A DNA stretch of 64,000 nt from Sphingobacteriales bacterium. Lineage in GTDB: Bacteria > Bacteroidota > Bacteroidia > Chitinophagales > Chitinophagaceae. The stretch covers positions 127,543 to 191,542 of the forward strand of contig RXJG01000003.1 in NCBI GenBank assembly GCA_003963365.1, in the 5' to 3' direction. Position 1 is the stretch's first letter. Each line of letters begins with the position of its first letter. Shown here in pieces: positions 9,416 to 18,025 of the stretch. The notes beneath the pieces are model-generated. The model made no database searches. It was not told where the DNA came from and saw only the letters and a program-made list of their open reading frames with translations. Both the position numbers and the translations under genes were made by a program.

Positions 9416-10849
9416 TTACATTGCTGCTAACTGTACTTTCTGTTGCAGTTCCATTACACTTTCTTTAAAACTGCTGTCTGTATCCATCAAATCTTTTACA
9501 GTTTGGCAGGAGTGAATAACCGTTGTATGATCACGGCCTCCAAAATGTTCGCCAATGGTTTTTAATGAATTTTTAGTAAATGCTTTGGCAAGGTACATCG
9601 TAATCTGCCTTGCCTGAACAATTTCCCTTTTACGGGTTTTCTGTAACAGTTTTTCGTAAGGAACATCGAAGAAATCGCATACCATTTTTTGGATAGTATC
9701 GATGGTGATTTCCTTCGAACTGGTTTTCACAAAATTGCGGAGTACTTTCTTTGCCAAATCCAAATCAATTTCCCGCTTATTAAGCGAAGATTGTGCCAAA
9801 AGGGAGATTAAAGCCCCTTCCAGTTCCCGCACATTACTATTGATATTATAGGCGATATATTTTACTACTTCTTTCGGCATTTCCAACCCGTCGTTCTTCA
9901 TCTTCTTTTCAAGTATCTCAATTTTGGTATCGTAATCCGGCATTTGAAGATCGGCACTTAATCCCCAGCGGAAACGGCTTAATAAACGTTCCTGTACACC
10001 TTCTAAATCTTTAGGTGGTTTATCAGAGGTAAGAATTAATTGTTTGCCGCTTTGATGTAAATGATTGAAGATGGCAAATAAGGCATCCTGGCTTTTTTCA
10101 GCCCGGCTAAAGAATTGCACATCATCAATTATCAATACATCTATTAACTGATAGAAGTGAATAAAATCGTTGATAGCATTGTTACGGCTGTGATCCTGAA
10201 ACTGGTTGATAAATTTTTCAGAACTCACATACAACACCACTTTGTTGGAATTATTTCTTTTTACTTCATTACCCACTGCCTGTGCCAGGTGCGTTTTACC
10301 CAGGCCTACGCCACCATAAATAACCAAAGGATTAAATGAAGTAGCTCCGGGCTTATCTGCCACTGTTTTACCGGCACGACGGGCTACCCGGTTACAATCA
10401 CCTTCAATAAAAGTTTCGAATGTGTAAATAGGATTTAACTGCGGATCGATCTGCACCTTTTTTAACCCCGGTATTACAAACGGGTTCTTAACGGGATTAT
10501 TTATAACGAGCGGAAAATCCATTTCGTTGTTGGTGAAAATTTTGTATCCCTGCCCGGGAATATCCGTAGTAATGGGTTTGTTTTTATTATTACCGCTATC
10601 CACCATTATCCGGTATTCCAGCCGGGCTTCTTTACCTAATTCTCTTTTTAGTGTCTTCGCTAATAAATTTACATAATGTTCTTCCAAATATTCAAAAAAG
10701 AATTGGCTTGGAACCTGTATGGTTAACACTTTTCCTTTTATCTCTACCGGACGGATTGGCTCAAACCATGTTTTAAAATGTTGCCATTCTACAATATCTT
10801 TTATAATAGCTAAACAATTATCCCAAACTTTGTCAGCCGTTTTCGTCAT
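9416..10849 (-). CDS. dnaA: Chromosomal replication initiator DnaA
   Basis: 477 residues, normal length. Domain I occupies about residues 1-85 (WDNCLAIIKDIVEWQHFKTW). Domain III has Walker A GGVGLGKTH (about 179-187) and Walker B IIDDVQFF (about 240-247). Domain IV carries the DnaA-box recognition signature GGRDHTTVIHSC at 437-448. It binds origin DnaA boxes and opens the origin with ATP. The start MTKTADKVWDNC matches family N-termini. Its neighbours are tRNA-Ser and a nucleotidase rather than dnaN/recF, which is common in Bacteroidota. No cluster of TTATCCACA-type boxes was seen in the 148-bp upstream gap, which is only AT-rich with A/T tracts. Confidence 0.98.
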   Translation of the reverse strand: MTKTADKVWDNCLAIIKDIVEWQHFKTWFEPIRPVEIKGKVLTIQVPSQFFFEYLEEHYVNLLAKTLKRELGKEARLEYRIMVDSGNNKNKPITTDIPGQGYKIFTNNEMDFPLVINNPVKNPFVIPGLKKVQIDPQLNPIYTFETFIEGDCNRVARRAGKTVADKPGATSFNPLVIYGGVGLGKTHLAQAVGNEVKRNNSNKVVLYVSSEKFINQFQDHSRNNAINDFIHFYQLIDVLIIDDVQFFSRAEKSQDALFAIFNHLHQSGKQLILTSDKPPKDLEGVQERLLSRFRWGLSADLQMPDYDTKIEILEKKMKNDGLEMPKEVVKYIAYNINSNVRELEGALISLLAQSSLNKREIDLDLAKKVLRNFVKTSSKEITIDTIQKMVCDFFDVPYEKLLQKTRKREIVQARQITMYLAKAFTKNSLKTIGEHFGGRDHTTVIHSCQTVKDLMDTDSSFKESVMELQQKVQLAAM

Positions 10850-10997
10850 TTACCTTAAGCAGTTTATATTGAGTTACCAATAATTTTTTTGAAATATTTT
10901 TTGGTGGTTTTCTTCCAATTATTTATTGCAAGGTTTAATGCAAAAAATTTTTGGCAGGACAGCGAATATCAAAATATTTTGTTGAAAAAAAAATTTT

Positions 10998-11939
10998 TTA
11001 TTCACTTGTTTTTTTCCCACCGACCACTGTATTGGATTCTGTCAACTTTTTCTTTTTTGTATTGCTGAATTCTACATCAATTCTCCCCAAAACAATACCG
11101 GCCCAGCCAACCTGGTTTATTAAAACATCCTGCCCTTTTTTATTGACAATAGTTTCAGGTTTGTCCATAAACGTATGAGTATGACCACCAATGATAATAT
11201 CAACAAACTCACTTTCTTTTGCTAACACCCGGTCACTTACTTTATTATCAGAATATTTATAACCAAGATGTGATAAACATATCACCAAATCACACTTCTC
11301 ATTCCTTTTTAAATACTCAGCTGTTTCACTTGCTTTTTGAATCGGGTCCAGGTATTTTGTTTCTCCAAACAGGTTATCCGGAACCAACCCTTTCATTTCA
11401 ATACCCACACCTGTTACACCAATTTTTAAAGAACCCTTCTTAAAGATTTTGTAAGGAACATATTTTGATTCCATCGGTGTATGAGTAAAATCATAATTAT
11501 TCATGAGAATAGGAAACCGGGCATGCTGTAATTGATTGGCAAAATTTTCAAGCCCGGCATCAAAATCATGATTACCCATGGTGGCAGCATCATATCCCAT
11601 CATCGTCATTACTTTTATTTCCGGCTCACCTTTGTATAAATTGAAATAAGGTGTTCCCTGAAAGATATCTCCCGCATCTAATAACAAAACATGTTCTTCT
11701 TCAGCACGGATTTTTTTAATCAGCTCTGCTCTTGCGGCCACTCCGCCTAATCCTGCATTGTTGCTTCCATCCATCGGGAACGGGTCAAGCCGGCTATGCA
11801 CATCATTGGTATGAAGGATGGTTAATTTTATTTTATTAGTTTCTTCTGCTGCAAACAAAGTTTGCGGTAACATGGTAGCCGCCAGCATGCTGCCGGTGCT
11901 TAAAGCAGATTGCTGTAAAAATTTTCTTCTATTCAGCAT
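10998..11939 (-). CDS. Tat-exported metallophosphatase, 5'-nucleotidase N-terminal domain
   Basis: About 313 residues from the ATG at 11939; a longer reading to 11969 exists but the Tat signal (NRRKFLQQ, then a hydrophobic stretch ending TLFAAEE) fixes the start. All metallophosphoesterase metal motifs are present in order: ILHTNDVHSR, LLDAGDIFQG, MGNHDFD, CLSHLGY and IGGHTHTF. In a classical 5'-nucleotidase (UshA type) this catalytic domain continues into a substrate-binding C-terminal domain, but here the protein stops after the catalytic domain. The missing half is the upstream overlapping gene. Likely role: periplasmic dephosphorylation of nucleotides for purine/pyrimidine and phosphate salvage. 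Confidence 0.9.
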   Translation of the reverse strand: MLNRRKFLQQSALSTGSMLAATMLPQTLFAAEETNKIKLTILHTNDVHSRLDPFPMDGSNNAGLGGVAARAELIKKIRAEEEHVLLLDAGDIFQGTPYFNLYKGEPEIKVMTMMGYDAATMGNHDFDAGLENFANQLQHARFPILMNNYDFTHTPMESKYVPYKIFKKGSLKIGVTGVGIEMKGLVPDNLFGETKYLDPIQKASETAEYLKRNEKCDLVICLSHLGYKYSDNKVSDRVLAKESEFVDIIIGGHTHTFMDKPETIVNKKGQDVLINQVGWAGIVLGRIDVEFSNTKKKKLTESNTVVGGKKTSE

Positions 11940-12681
11940 ACTGAACTCTTTTTTCAGGTATGTCAACAATATGTTTTCCTTCTGCGGTTAATTTATGCAG
12001 ATACGCAATAATGGCATCCCGCATAATAATATTCTTGTTGATTTGCGGTATTGTTCGCAGCATACTGGCATCGTCTCCCCCATTTGCGATGTAATCTATC
12101 GTTGCCACATTATATATTTTATTCTCGTCAATTGCCACGCCCCCAATCAGTACCGCTGTTGCTTTTTTATCTTTTATAACATATGTACCGCCTGATATGG
12201 GCCAGCCGCCTTTATTGGCCGAAAGGTCTAAAAAATCCTGTAATACTTTACCATTCAATTTTAATATCACGATATAATTATCAAACGGAGAAAGTTCATA
12301 TATCTTTCCTAAGTTAACATTTCCTGCTGCCATAGAAGTTAACCGCATACCTCCATGATTGAAGATGGCAATATCCACCGGCATATTGTATTCTTTTTCA
12401 GCAGTAATCTTTACGATATCTGAAAAGAAATTACCCATATTGCAGGAAGGTTGTTTCTTTATCAGTTCCACATCACTAACTGCAATTACCTGGTTCATAG
12501 TGGAAGCCATTTTATTATAATATGGCCTGAGGAAATTTGTATACGCCGTATCCTTTGGACTATCCGGGTTAACCCTGTATTGTGTGGCATTTTTACTGGT
12601 AAGCTGCCAGGATGGTTCGCAACTGGTAAAGAACCATACCGCAAGAAAAAATATAAAATATCTACGGGCTACAGCTATCAT
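11929..12681 (-). CDS. Lipoprotein with 5'-nucleotidase C-terminal domain
   Basis: 250 residues with a lipoprotein signal (FLAVWFFTSC, lipidated Cys at about residue 21). The body matches the 5'-nucleotidase C-terminal fold, with GNFFSDIVK, NHGGMRLT, ELSPFDNYIVILKLNGK and IANGGDDASML, the region that stacks the nucleoside base in UshA-like enzymes. Its last 11 bp overlap the start of the metallophosphatase gene, with ATG inside the final codons, so translation is probably coupled. The pair most likely reconstitutes one membrane-anchored nucleotidase from two chains. No catalytic metal site is present in this chain. Confidence 0.88.
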   Translation of the reverse strand: MIAVARRYFIFFLAVWFFTSCEPSWQLTSKNATQYRVNPDSPKDTAYTNFLRPYYNKMASTMNQVIAVSDVELIKKQPSCNMGNFFSDIVKITAEKEYNMPVDIAIFNHGGMRLTSMAAGNVNLGKIYELSPFDNYIVILKLNGKVLQDFLDLSANKGGWPISGGTYVIKDKKATAVLIGGVAIDENKIYNVATIDYIANGGDDASMLRTIPQINKNIIMRDAIIAYLHKLTAEGKHIVDIPEKRVQYAE

Positions 12682-12756
12682 TTTACCACTGAATTTGAAC
12701 TTTGAAAATAGTTATTTTTTAATCTAAAAACATAATTTTTTAGGATTTGATTTCCC

Positions 12757-12764
12757 TACATTTG
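12757..12764 (+). promoter_or_regulatory. Candidate -7 box for the DUF3127 gene
   Basis: TACATTTG matches the Bacteroidota -7 consensus TAnnTTTG exactly and lies 20 bp upstream of the ATG. A clean -33 TTG at 17-23 bp spacing is missing (only T-rich sequence is there). Confidence 0.45.
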
Positions 12765-12783
12765 CCGGATTAAAAACAGTTAC

Positions 12784-13167
12784 ATGAGTTTTGAGATAAC
12801 AGGAAAATTAGTGGCGAAATATGATACCGTACAGCGTACAGAATCTTTCCGCACAAGAGAATTTGTAATAGAAAAAACAGAAGATATAGGTGGCCGGATG
12901 ATTACCAACTATGTAAAGTTTCAAAGTGTGCAGGACAGAACAGCTATCATTGACCGTTTTAATATTGGTGATGAATTAAAAGTATCCTTTAATATTAAAG
13001 GAACCCGCTGGGAAAAAAATGGCAATATTAACTACATCACTAATTTAGATGCGTGGAGAGTGGAACTATTGAACAACAGTGTATCACAAAATGCACCTGC
13101 CACTGAACCCGCCACGGGCAGACCAACAGATAAGGCACCGGATTTTGTGGATGATTTACCATTCTAG
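12784..13167 (+). CDS. DUF3127 domain protein (OB-fold-like, possible ssDNA-binding)
   Basis: 127 residues. The first ~95 (MSFEITGKLVAKYDTVQ through TNLDAWRVELL) match the DUF3127 family of small Bacteroidota proteins, predicted to adopt an OB-like fold related to single-stranded-DNA-binding proteins. The tail is acidic and proline-rich and ends DFVDDLPF, closely resembling the acidic DDxPF tip that SSB uses to recruit partners. That tail is visible in the sequence and is the main support for a nucleic-acid role; no biochemical function is established to my knowledge. The gene is monocistronic and divergent from the nucleotidase pair. Confidence 0.85.
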   Translation: MSFEITGKLVAKYDTVQRTESFRTREFVIEKTEDIGGRMITNYVKFQSVQDRTAIIDRFNIGDELKVSFNIKGTRWEKNGNINYITNLDAWRVELLNNSVSQNAPATEPATGRPTDKAPDFVDDLPF

Positions 13168-13272
13168 TTGCTGGTTGCTGGTTTTTAATTGACCCATACC
13201 TGGCCATAAACAAAAAACAATACACTATAAAAAACCTCAAAGAGTTTTAGGATAACCACCTAACCTCCGTTT

Positions 13273-14886
13273 ATGCAGCAACAACTTACACTTAAGCTTT
13301 TGCCCCACGAGGCAGCGGATGACAGCATCATCAAACAATATATTTCACAAATTGTTGCCAACACTAATATCAGCGGCTTTCATATTCTGAAACATTCTAT
13401 TGATGCAAGGAGTAAAACTATCCGTATCAATCTTACAGTAAAAGCTTTTATCAACGAACCGTTTGTTCCAAGAGAAATTCTTTCCTTTTATTTTAAAGAT
13501 GTAAGTAAGGCTGATAAAAAAGTTATTATTGTTGGCGCCGGCCCGGCTGGCTTATTTGCCGCATTAAAATTGATCGAAGCAGGAATAAAACCCATTCTTC
13601 TTGAACGAGGCAAAGATATACGCAGCAGGAGAAGAGATTTAGCCATATTAAATAAAGAAGGAATGGTAAATCCGGAAAGTAACTATTGCTTTGGCGAAGG
13701 TGGCGCCGGTACTTACAGTGATGGTAAATTGTATACAAGAAGTAATAAGCGGGGTGATATTGACCGAATCTTAAATCTCTTTGTTCATTTTGGGGCCGAA
13801 GAAAAGATTTTATACGAAGCGCATCCGCACATAGGAACCAATAAACTGCCGCACATCATCACAACTATGCGGAAGCAAATTGAAGATTGCGGAGGTGATT
13901 TTTTATTTGAAAAGAAAGTGGTTGATTTCATCATCAGCTCCAATAAAATAACCGGAGTTAAAACAGCTGATGGCAATTCATTTGAAGCGGATGCGGTGAT
14001 ATTAGCCACCGGTCATTCTGCCAGGGATATTTTTTTATTGCTGCATGAAAAGAAAATACTGATTGAAGCAAAACCATTTGCGCTGGGTGTTCGTATTGAA
14101 CATCCGCAATCATTAATTGATGCAGCACAATATCATTGCAACATAAGAGATGCTAATCTTCCACCGGCGTCTTACAGTTTGGTGCAACAAGTAGAAGGCA
14201 AAGGAGTATTTTCCTTTTGCATGTGCCCCGGTGGAATTATTGCGCCGGCTGCTACCAATCCTGAAGAACTGGTGGTAAATGGCTGGAGCCCATCTAAACG
14301 AAATAATCCCTTTGCCAATAGTGGAATGGTGGTGAGTGTGGAATTGGAAGATGCGGTGAAGTACTTTGAAAATTCAAAAGTCAACAATCAAAAACCAAAA
14401 ATTGAAAATCATCATCCACTGTTATTAATGTATTTTCAGCAAATGGTGGAGCAGAAAGCATTTCAATATGGTGGTGGAAAATTTGTGGCGCCTGCACAAC
14501 GCATGATTGATTTTACTGAAAAGAAAATCTCCTCTTCATTGCCTGATTGTTCTTATCTGCCCGGCATACATTCATCCGCAGTAAATGAAGTATTACCTTC
14601 TTTTGTTTATAATAGATTAAAAGATGCATTTAAAGAATTCGGTAAAAAAATGCCTGCCCGGTCAAATGGCGGAAAAGGTTATTATACAAACGAAGCAGTG
14701 GTAGTAGCTACCGAAAGCCGTACTTCTTCGCCTGTTCGTATTCCAAGAGATAAAGAAACGCTTCAGCACCCGCAAATAAAAAATTTATATCCCTGTGGTG
14801 AAGGCGCCGGTTATGCCGGTGGTATTGTAAGTGCAGCTATGGACGGGGAAAGGGTGGCGGCACAAATTGCCGTAACCATGATTTAA
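13273..14886 (+). CDS. FAD-dependent dehydrogenase / NAD(P)-FAD oxidoreductase
   Basis: 537 residues. After an ~85-residue N-terminal domain comes the FAD-binding Rossmann motif VIIVGAGPAGLFAAL (about residues 91-105) followed by LLERG, and a C-terminal flavin-contacting CGEGAGYAGGIVSAAMDG. It belongs to the uncharacterised FAD-dependent dehydrogenase group of ~520-residue proteins; substrate unknown, cytoplasmic. One oddity is the peptide ENSKVNNQKPKIENHH near residue 370, which looks like translated intergenic repeat DNA of the TTCAAAAGT type found elsewhere in this window. The start has only a weak ribosome-binding context. It seems to be monocistronic. Confidence 0.87.
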   Translation: MQQQLTLKLLPHEAADDSIIKQYISQIVANTNISGFHILKHSIDARSKTIRINLTVKAFINEPFVPREILSFYFKDVSKADKKVIIVGAGPAGLFAALKLIEAGIKPILLERGKDIRSRRRDLAILNKEGMVNPESNYCFGEGGAGTYSDGKLYTRSNKRGDIDRILNLFVHFGAEEKILYEAHPHIGTNKLPHIITTMRKQIEDCGGDFLFEKKVVDFIISSNKITGVKTADGNSFEADAVILATGHSARDIFLLLHEKKILIEAKPFALGVRIEHPQSLIDAAQYHCNIRDANLPPASYSLVQQVEGKGVFSFCMCPGGIIAPAATNPEELVVNGWSPSKRNNPFANSGMVVSVELEDAVKYFENSKVNNQKPKIENHHPLLLMYFQQMVEQKAFQYGGGKFVAPAQRMIDFTEKKISSSLPDCSYLPGIHSSAVNEVLPSFVYNRLKDAFKEFGKKMPARSNGGKGYYTNEAVVVATESRTSSPVRIPRDKETLQHPQIKNLYPCGEGAGYAGGIVSAAMDGERVAAQIAVTMI

Positions 14887-14987
14887 GTGATTAAGGAGAT
14901 TGGAAGGAAATTTGGTAGCCACCTTTTACCTTCCACCTGTTTATTTATCATCTTATTTCTGAAAAAAGCCACTCATGATAATTTTTT

Positions 14988-15015
14988 TTGGACAGTTGTA
15001 ACAAAACTAAATTTG
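14988..15015 (+). promoter_or_regulatory. Promoter for the ABC transporter pair
   Basis: A -33 TTG at 14988-14990, a 17-bp spacer, and a perfect -7 box TAAATTTG at 15008-15015, within the TTG-N17-23-TAnnTTTG pattern of Bacteroidota. Transcription would begin near 15021, leaving a leader of about 95 nt before the ATG at 15116. This supports the shorter start of that gene. Confidence 0.6.
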
Positions 15016-15115
15016 TTGCAACTAAATGTTGGGGGTCGTTTCTGTTCCGGCACCCATGAACTACAAAACTATTAACCAAAATTCAGCTCATACAATTAAA
15101 ACTGAGCACCTGTTT

Positions 15116-16051
15116 ATGTCACACATTCTTGAAGTAAAAAATCTAAAAAAGTATTACGCCACGCAAAAAGCCGTGGATGACGTAAGCTTCGGCCTTGAAC
15201 GAGGCAGCATCTTTGGTTTACTCGGCCCCAACGGTGCCGGCAAAACCACTCTTATCCGGATGATTACCGGTATCTTTTTCCCGGATGAAGGAGAAATAAT
15301 TTTTAATGGAAAAAAGTTTGATCCCATAAATGATGTGGTTCATATTGGCTATATGCCCGAAGAACGTGGTTTGTATAAAAAAATGAAAATTGGCGAACAG
15401 GCCATGTACTTAGCACAGCTAAAAGGATTGTCTCAAAAAGATGCCATGGCACAGGTGAAAGACTGGTTTCTACGATTTGAAATGCAAAGCTGGTGGAATA
15501 AAAAGGTAGAGGATCTGAGTAAAGGAATGGGACAAAAATTACAGTTTGTTACAACCGTTCTGCACGAACCCAAGCTCATCATCCTTGATGAACCTTTCAG
15601 CGGATTGGACCCGGTGAACAGCAACCTCATAAAAGATGAAATTTATAAACTGGCGCAAAAAGGCTGCAGCATCATCTTCAGTACACACCGCATGGAGCAG
15701 GTGGAAGAAATTTGCGACCACATCATCTTAATGAACAAAGGCAAAAAAATACTGGATGGTTCGGTAAAAGAAGTAAAACAACAGTTCAAAGAAAACCTTT
15801 ACAGCATCGGGCTGGAAAAGATGGAACATATAAATGGTTCTGCTGCTTTTGAAGCCATTGGAAAAAACGATCATTCGCTGATTGTAAAAATCAATCCGGG
15901 TCATACTGCCAATGAAGTACTGCAACATTTCATTCAGCAGAATAATAACATCACTTCTTTTAATGAAATGCTGCCATCGCTTAACGACATCTTTATTAAA
16001 CTGGTGGAAGGCACTCCGCTTACCCGTCAATTTGAAAAAATCACCGATTAA
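15116..16051 (+). CDS. ABC transporter ATP-binding protein (export type, NatA-like)
   Basis: 311 residues. Walker A GPNGAGKTT, the signature-equivalent DLSKGMGQKLQ, Walker B LIILDEPFSGLDP and the switch histidine in STHRMEQ are all present, so it should be an active ATPase. The ~80-residue C-terminal extension resembles the DUF4162-like tail of drug and sodium exporters. The frame stays open back to 15026, but those residues (with PAPMNYKTINQNS) do not look like this family; MSHILEVKNLKKYY at 15116 is the normal start. It forms a two-gene operon with the permease 12 bp downstream. Confidence 0.93.
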   Translation: MSHILEVKNLKKYYATQKAVDDVSFGLERGSIFGLLGPNGAGKTTLIRMITGIFFPDEGEIIFNGKKFDPINDVVHIGYMPEERGLYKKMKIGEQAMYLAQLKGLSQKDAMAQVKDWFLRFEMQSWWNKKVEDLSKGMGQKLQFVTTVLHEPKLIILDEPFSGLDPVNSNLIKDEIYKLAQKGCSIIFSTHRMEQVEEICDHIILMNKGKKILDGSVKEVKQQFKENLYSIGLEKMEHINGSAAFEAIGKNDHSLIVKINPGHTANEVLQHFIQQNNNITSFNEMLPSLNDIFIKLVEGTPLTRQFEKITD

Positions 16052-16063
16052 AAATTTATTTCC

Positions 16064-17368
16064 ATGAACAAAATCTGGCTCATCATAAAAAGAGAATACA
16101 TTACCAGGGTACGCAATAAAAGTTTTTTACTTTCAACCTTCCTGTTACCAATTGTAATGATCCTGTTCATCTTTGGTTCAGTATTTATTGCCGTCTCAAC
16201 CAAATCAAAAGCAAAAATAGCAGTGGCCAACGATCCCGGCTATTTTAAAAACAGTATAAAAAGCGATTCATCCAGCCTCAGTTTTGATTTTACTACCGGG
16301 GTTGACAGTTTAAATTATGCCGGTAAAGGTTTTGATGCAGTACTTTATATTCCATCCGGTACTTCAAATAATTATGCTATCTATTCTCAAAAACAACTGG
16401 GCCTGGAAACAGAGGCAAGAATCAGGGATAAACTCAATAAAGCCATTGAAAATAATTTGCTTCAGCAAAAAGGTATTCATAAAGAAACATTAGACTCCAT
16501 CAGCAAACAAACAAAGGATGCTGTTGAATTAAATAACCGGGTATTAGATGAAAATGGCAAAGTAAAAGAAGCCAATGCCGGTTTGGCTTATGGTATTGCC
16601 TTTGGATCGGGTATTTTAATTTATATCACCATGATAGTATTTGGGGCGATGGTGATGCGGGGTGTAATGGAAGAAAAAACAAACCGTATTGCAGAAGTAA
16701 TCATTTCCAGTGTAAAGCCCTTCCAGTTAATGATTGGAAAGATTGTAGGCATTGCCGGTGTTGGTTTAACCCAATTCCTGCTCTGGATAATTTTAATATT
16801 TACATTAACCAGCTTAGCCGGGGCATTTATCCCGCATGAATTATTAGAACAGGCCAACCAGGTTAACAACCAGGTACCCGGTGGTATGCAAAACAATACT
16901 GCCGCTTTAAAATTTCTTGAGATAAAAGGAATACTGGGTACAGCTAACTGGGGATTGATTATTGGTTGTTTCTTATTTTATTTTCTTGGTGGCTATTTAT
17001 TCTATTCCTCTTTATTTGCCGCCGTAGGCAGTGTAGTGGAAGATGCACAGGAATCACAGCAACTGATGTTCCCGATTATGATGCCGATCATTTTTGCTTT
17101 TATCATGTTATCATCAGGATTAAATAATATTAATTCACCCATGATGTTCTGGGGAAGTATGATTCCGTTTACATCACCCATTATTATGATGGGGCGGATA
17201 CCATTTGGAGTACCCTGGTGGCAATTGGGATTATCAATGGCTTTATTAATAGCCGGTTTCTTATTCACTACCTGGATGGCGGGAAAAATTTACCGCACCG
17301 GTATTTTACTCTATGGTAAAAAAGCCAGCTGGAAAGAAATGCTGAAATGGGCATTTAAAAAATCATAA
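16064..17368 (+). CDS. ABC-2 type transporter permease (NatB-like)
   Basis: 434 residues with one N-terminal membrane segment (SFLLSTFLLPIVMILFIFGS), a ~150-residue extracytoplasmic domain, then about five membrane helices, the standard ABC2 permease layout of NatB/YhaP-like exporters. GVMEEKTNRIAEVIISSVKP is the conserved cytoplasmic coupling segment that touches the ATPase. It pairs with the ATP-binding protein encoded 12 bp upstream. The exported substrate (sodium, peptide, drug or lipid) cannot be told. A strong terminator follows. Confidence 0.92.
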   Translation: MNKIWLIIKREYITRVRNKSFLLSTFLLPIVMILFIFGSVFIAVSTKSKAKIAVANDPGYFKNSIKSDSSSLSFDFTTGVDSLNYAGKGFDAVLYIPSGTSNNYAIYSQKQLGLETEARIRDKLNKAIENNLLQQKGIHKETLDSISKQTKDAVELNNRVLDENGKVKEANAGLAYGIAFGSGILIYITMIVFGAMVMRGVMEEKTNRIAEVIISSVKPFQLMIGKIVGIAGVGLTQFLLWIILIFTLTSLAGAFIPHELLEQANQVNNQVPGGMQNNTAALKFLEIKGILGTANWGLIIGCFLFYFLGGYLFYSSLFAAVGSVVEDAQESQQLMFPIMMPIIFAFIMLSSGLNNINSPMMFWGSMIPFTSPIIMMGRIPFGVPWWQLGLSMALLIAGFLFTTWMAGKIYRTGILLYGKKASWKEMLKWAFKKS

Positions 17369-17375
17369 TCTCCCC

Positions 17376-17520
17376 GTGCACTTTGTGGTTAAACAGCCTT
17401 ACCACAAAGGACACAAAGAAATCGCAGGGAAAACAAAGGCATTGCAAGGCTGAGCCTGCAGAAGCCCTGATGAACTTTGGTACTGCAGATGAACAACATT
17501 TCGACAAGTTCAGTGTGACA
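17376..17520. repeat. Mosaic of interspersed intergenic repeats
   Basis: A 9-bp inverted repeat (CTTTGTGGT at 17381-17389, ACCACAAAG at 17401-17409) is followed by GGACACAAAG; the same words recur at 19789-19870. Further on, TTTCGACAAGTTCAGTGTGA resembles a widely dispersed Bacteroidota intergenic sequence (recalled, not searched). No reading frame is convincing. Confidence 0.5.
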
Positions 17521-17527
17521 AAACAAA

Positions 17528-17560
17528 AAACCTCAACGAAATTTCGCTGAGGTTTTTTTA
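17528..17560 (+). terminator. Bidirectional terminator between ABC permease and regulatory-domain protein
   Basis: CCTCAACGAAA pairs with TTTCGCTGAGG (17531-17552; one A-C mismatch). TTTTTTT follows on the plus strand and A-rich DNA precedes it, so it can stop both converging transcripts. Confidence 0.8.
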
Positions 17561-17578
17561 TAAACTTAAAAATCATCC

Positions 17579-18013
17579 TTATTTATCAATACCAAAGCCG
17601 GCACCAATAATGGGACGCAACGGGCTGCCCATTCCTTCTTCTTCGTCATCATTTACTAATGGAACTAATTCAATAACCAGTTTCATCAGTTCACCTTCTT
17701 TCAGTTTGGCTGCTTCTTTTTTTATTGTTTTATATCCTTTCTTTTCAAAAGTAATATACAGATCGGTTACCGGAACAGATTCAATTTTAAAACTTCCCTG
17801 GCTGTTGGAGTTTACTTCTTTTTCATTTTGCATTTTAGCGGCCATGGCAGAAACCAGCACACCGGCAATAGGTTTTTTGGTTTTACTGTCAATTACAATT
17901 CCATTTACACTGGATTCTCCGTTGCTCATCTTTTTATTATTGTCCGTTGCAGCTGCCTTAAGTGACAATGCCAGTGTTATTACTGAAGCGGCAATCAATT
18001 TGTGTCGGCCCAT
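17579..18013 (-). CDS. Exported carboxypeptidase-regulatory-like domain protein
   Basis: 144 residues. A signal peptide (MGRHKLIAASVITLALSLKAAATD) is followed by one Ig-like carboxypeptidase-regulatory domain: VNGIVIDSKTKKPIAGVLV, NSQGSFKIESVPV and ITFEKKGYKTI are its characteristic strands. This fold often forms the N-terminus of SusC proteins, but here it stands alone as a small periplasmic or surface protein. It lies 12 bp downstream of the nitronate monooxygenase-like gene on the same strand and may share its transcript. Function unknown. Confidence 0.82.
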   Translation of the reverse strand: MGRHKLIAASVITLALSLKAAATDNNKKMSNGESSVNGIVIDSKTKKPIAGVLVSAMAAKMQNEKEVNSNSQGSFKIESVPVTDLYITFEKKGYKTIKKEAAKLKEGELMKLVIELVPLVNDDEEEGMGSPLRPIIGAGFGIDK

Positions 18014-18025
18014 AGCTCTATCAAT

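Noticed and set aside
14887-15075. 62-codon open frame after the FAD dehydrogenase
   Set aside because: It runs through the promoter of the ABC operon and has no domain or signal.
15026-15115. N-terminal extension of the ABC ATPase
   Set aside because: The family start MSHILEVKN lies at 15116 and the extension residues look like translated leader; the promoter at 14988-15015 fits the shorter form.
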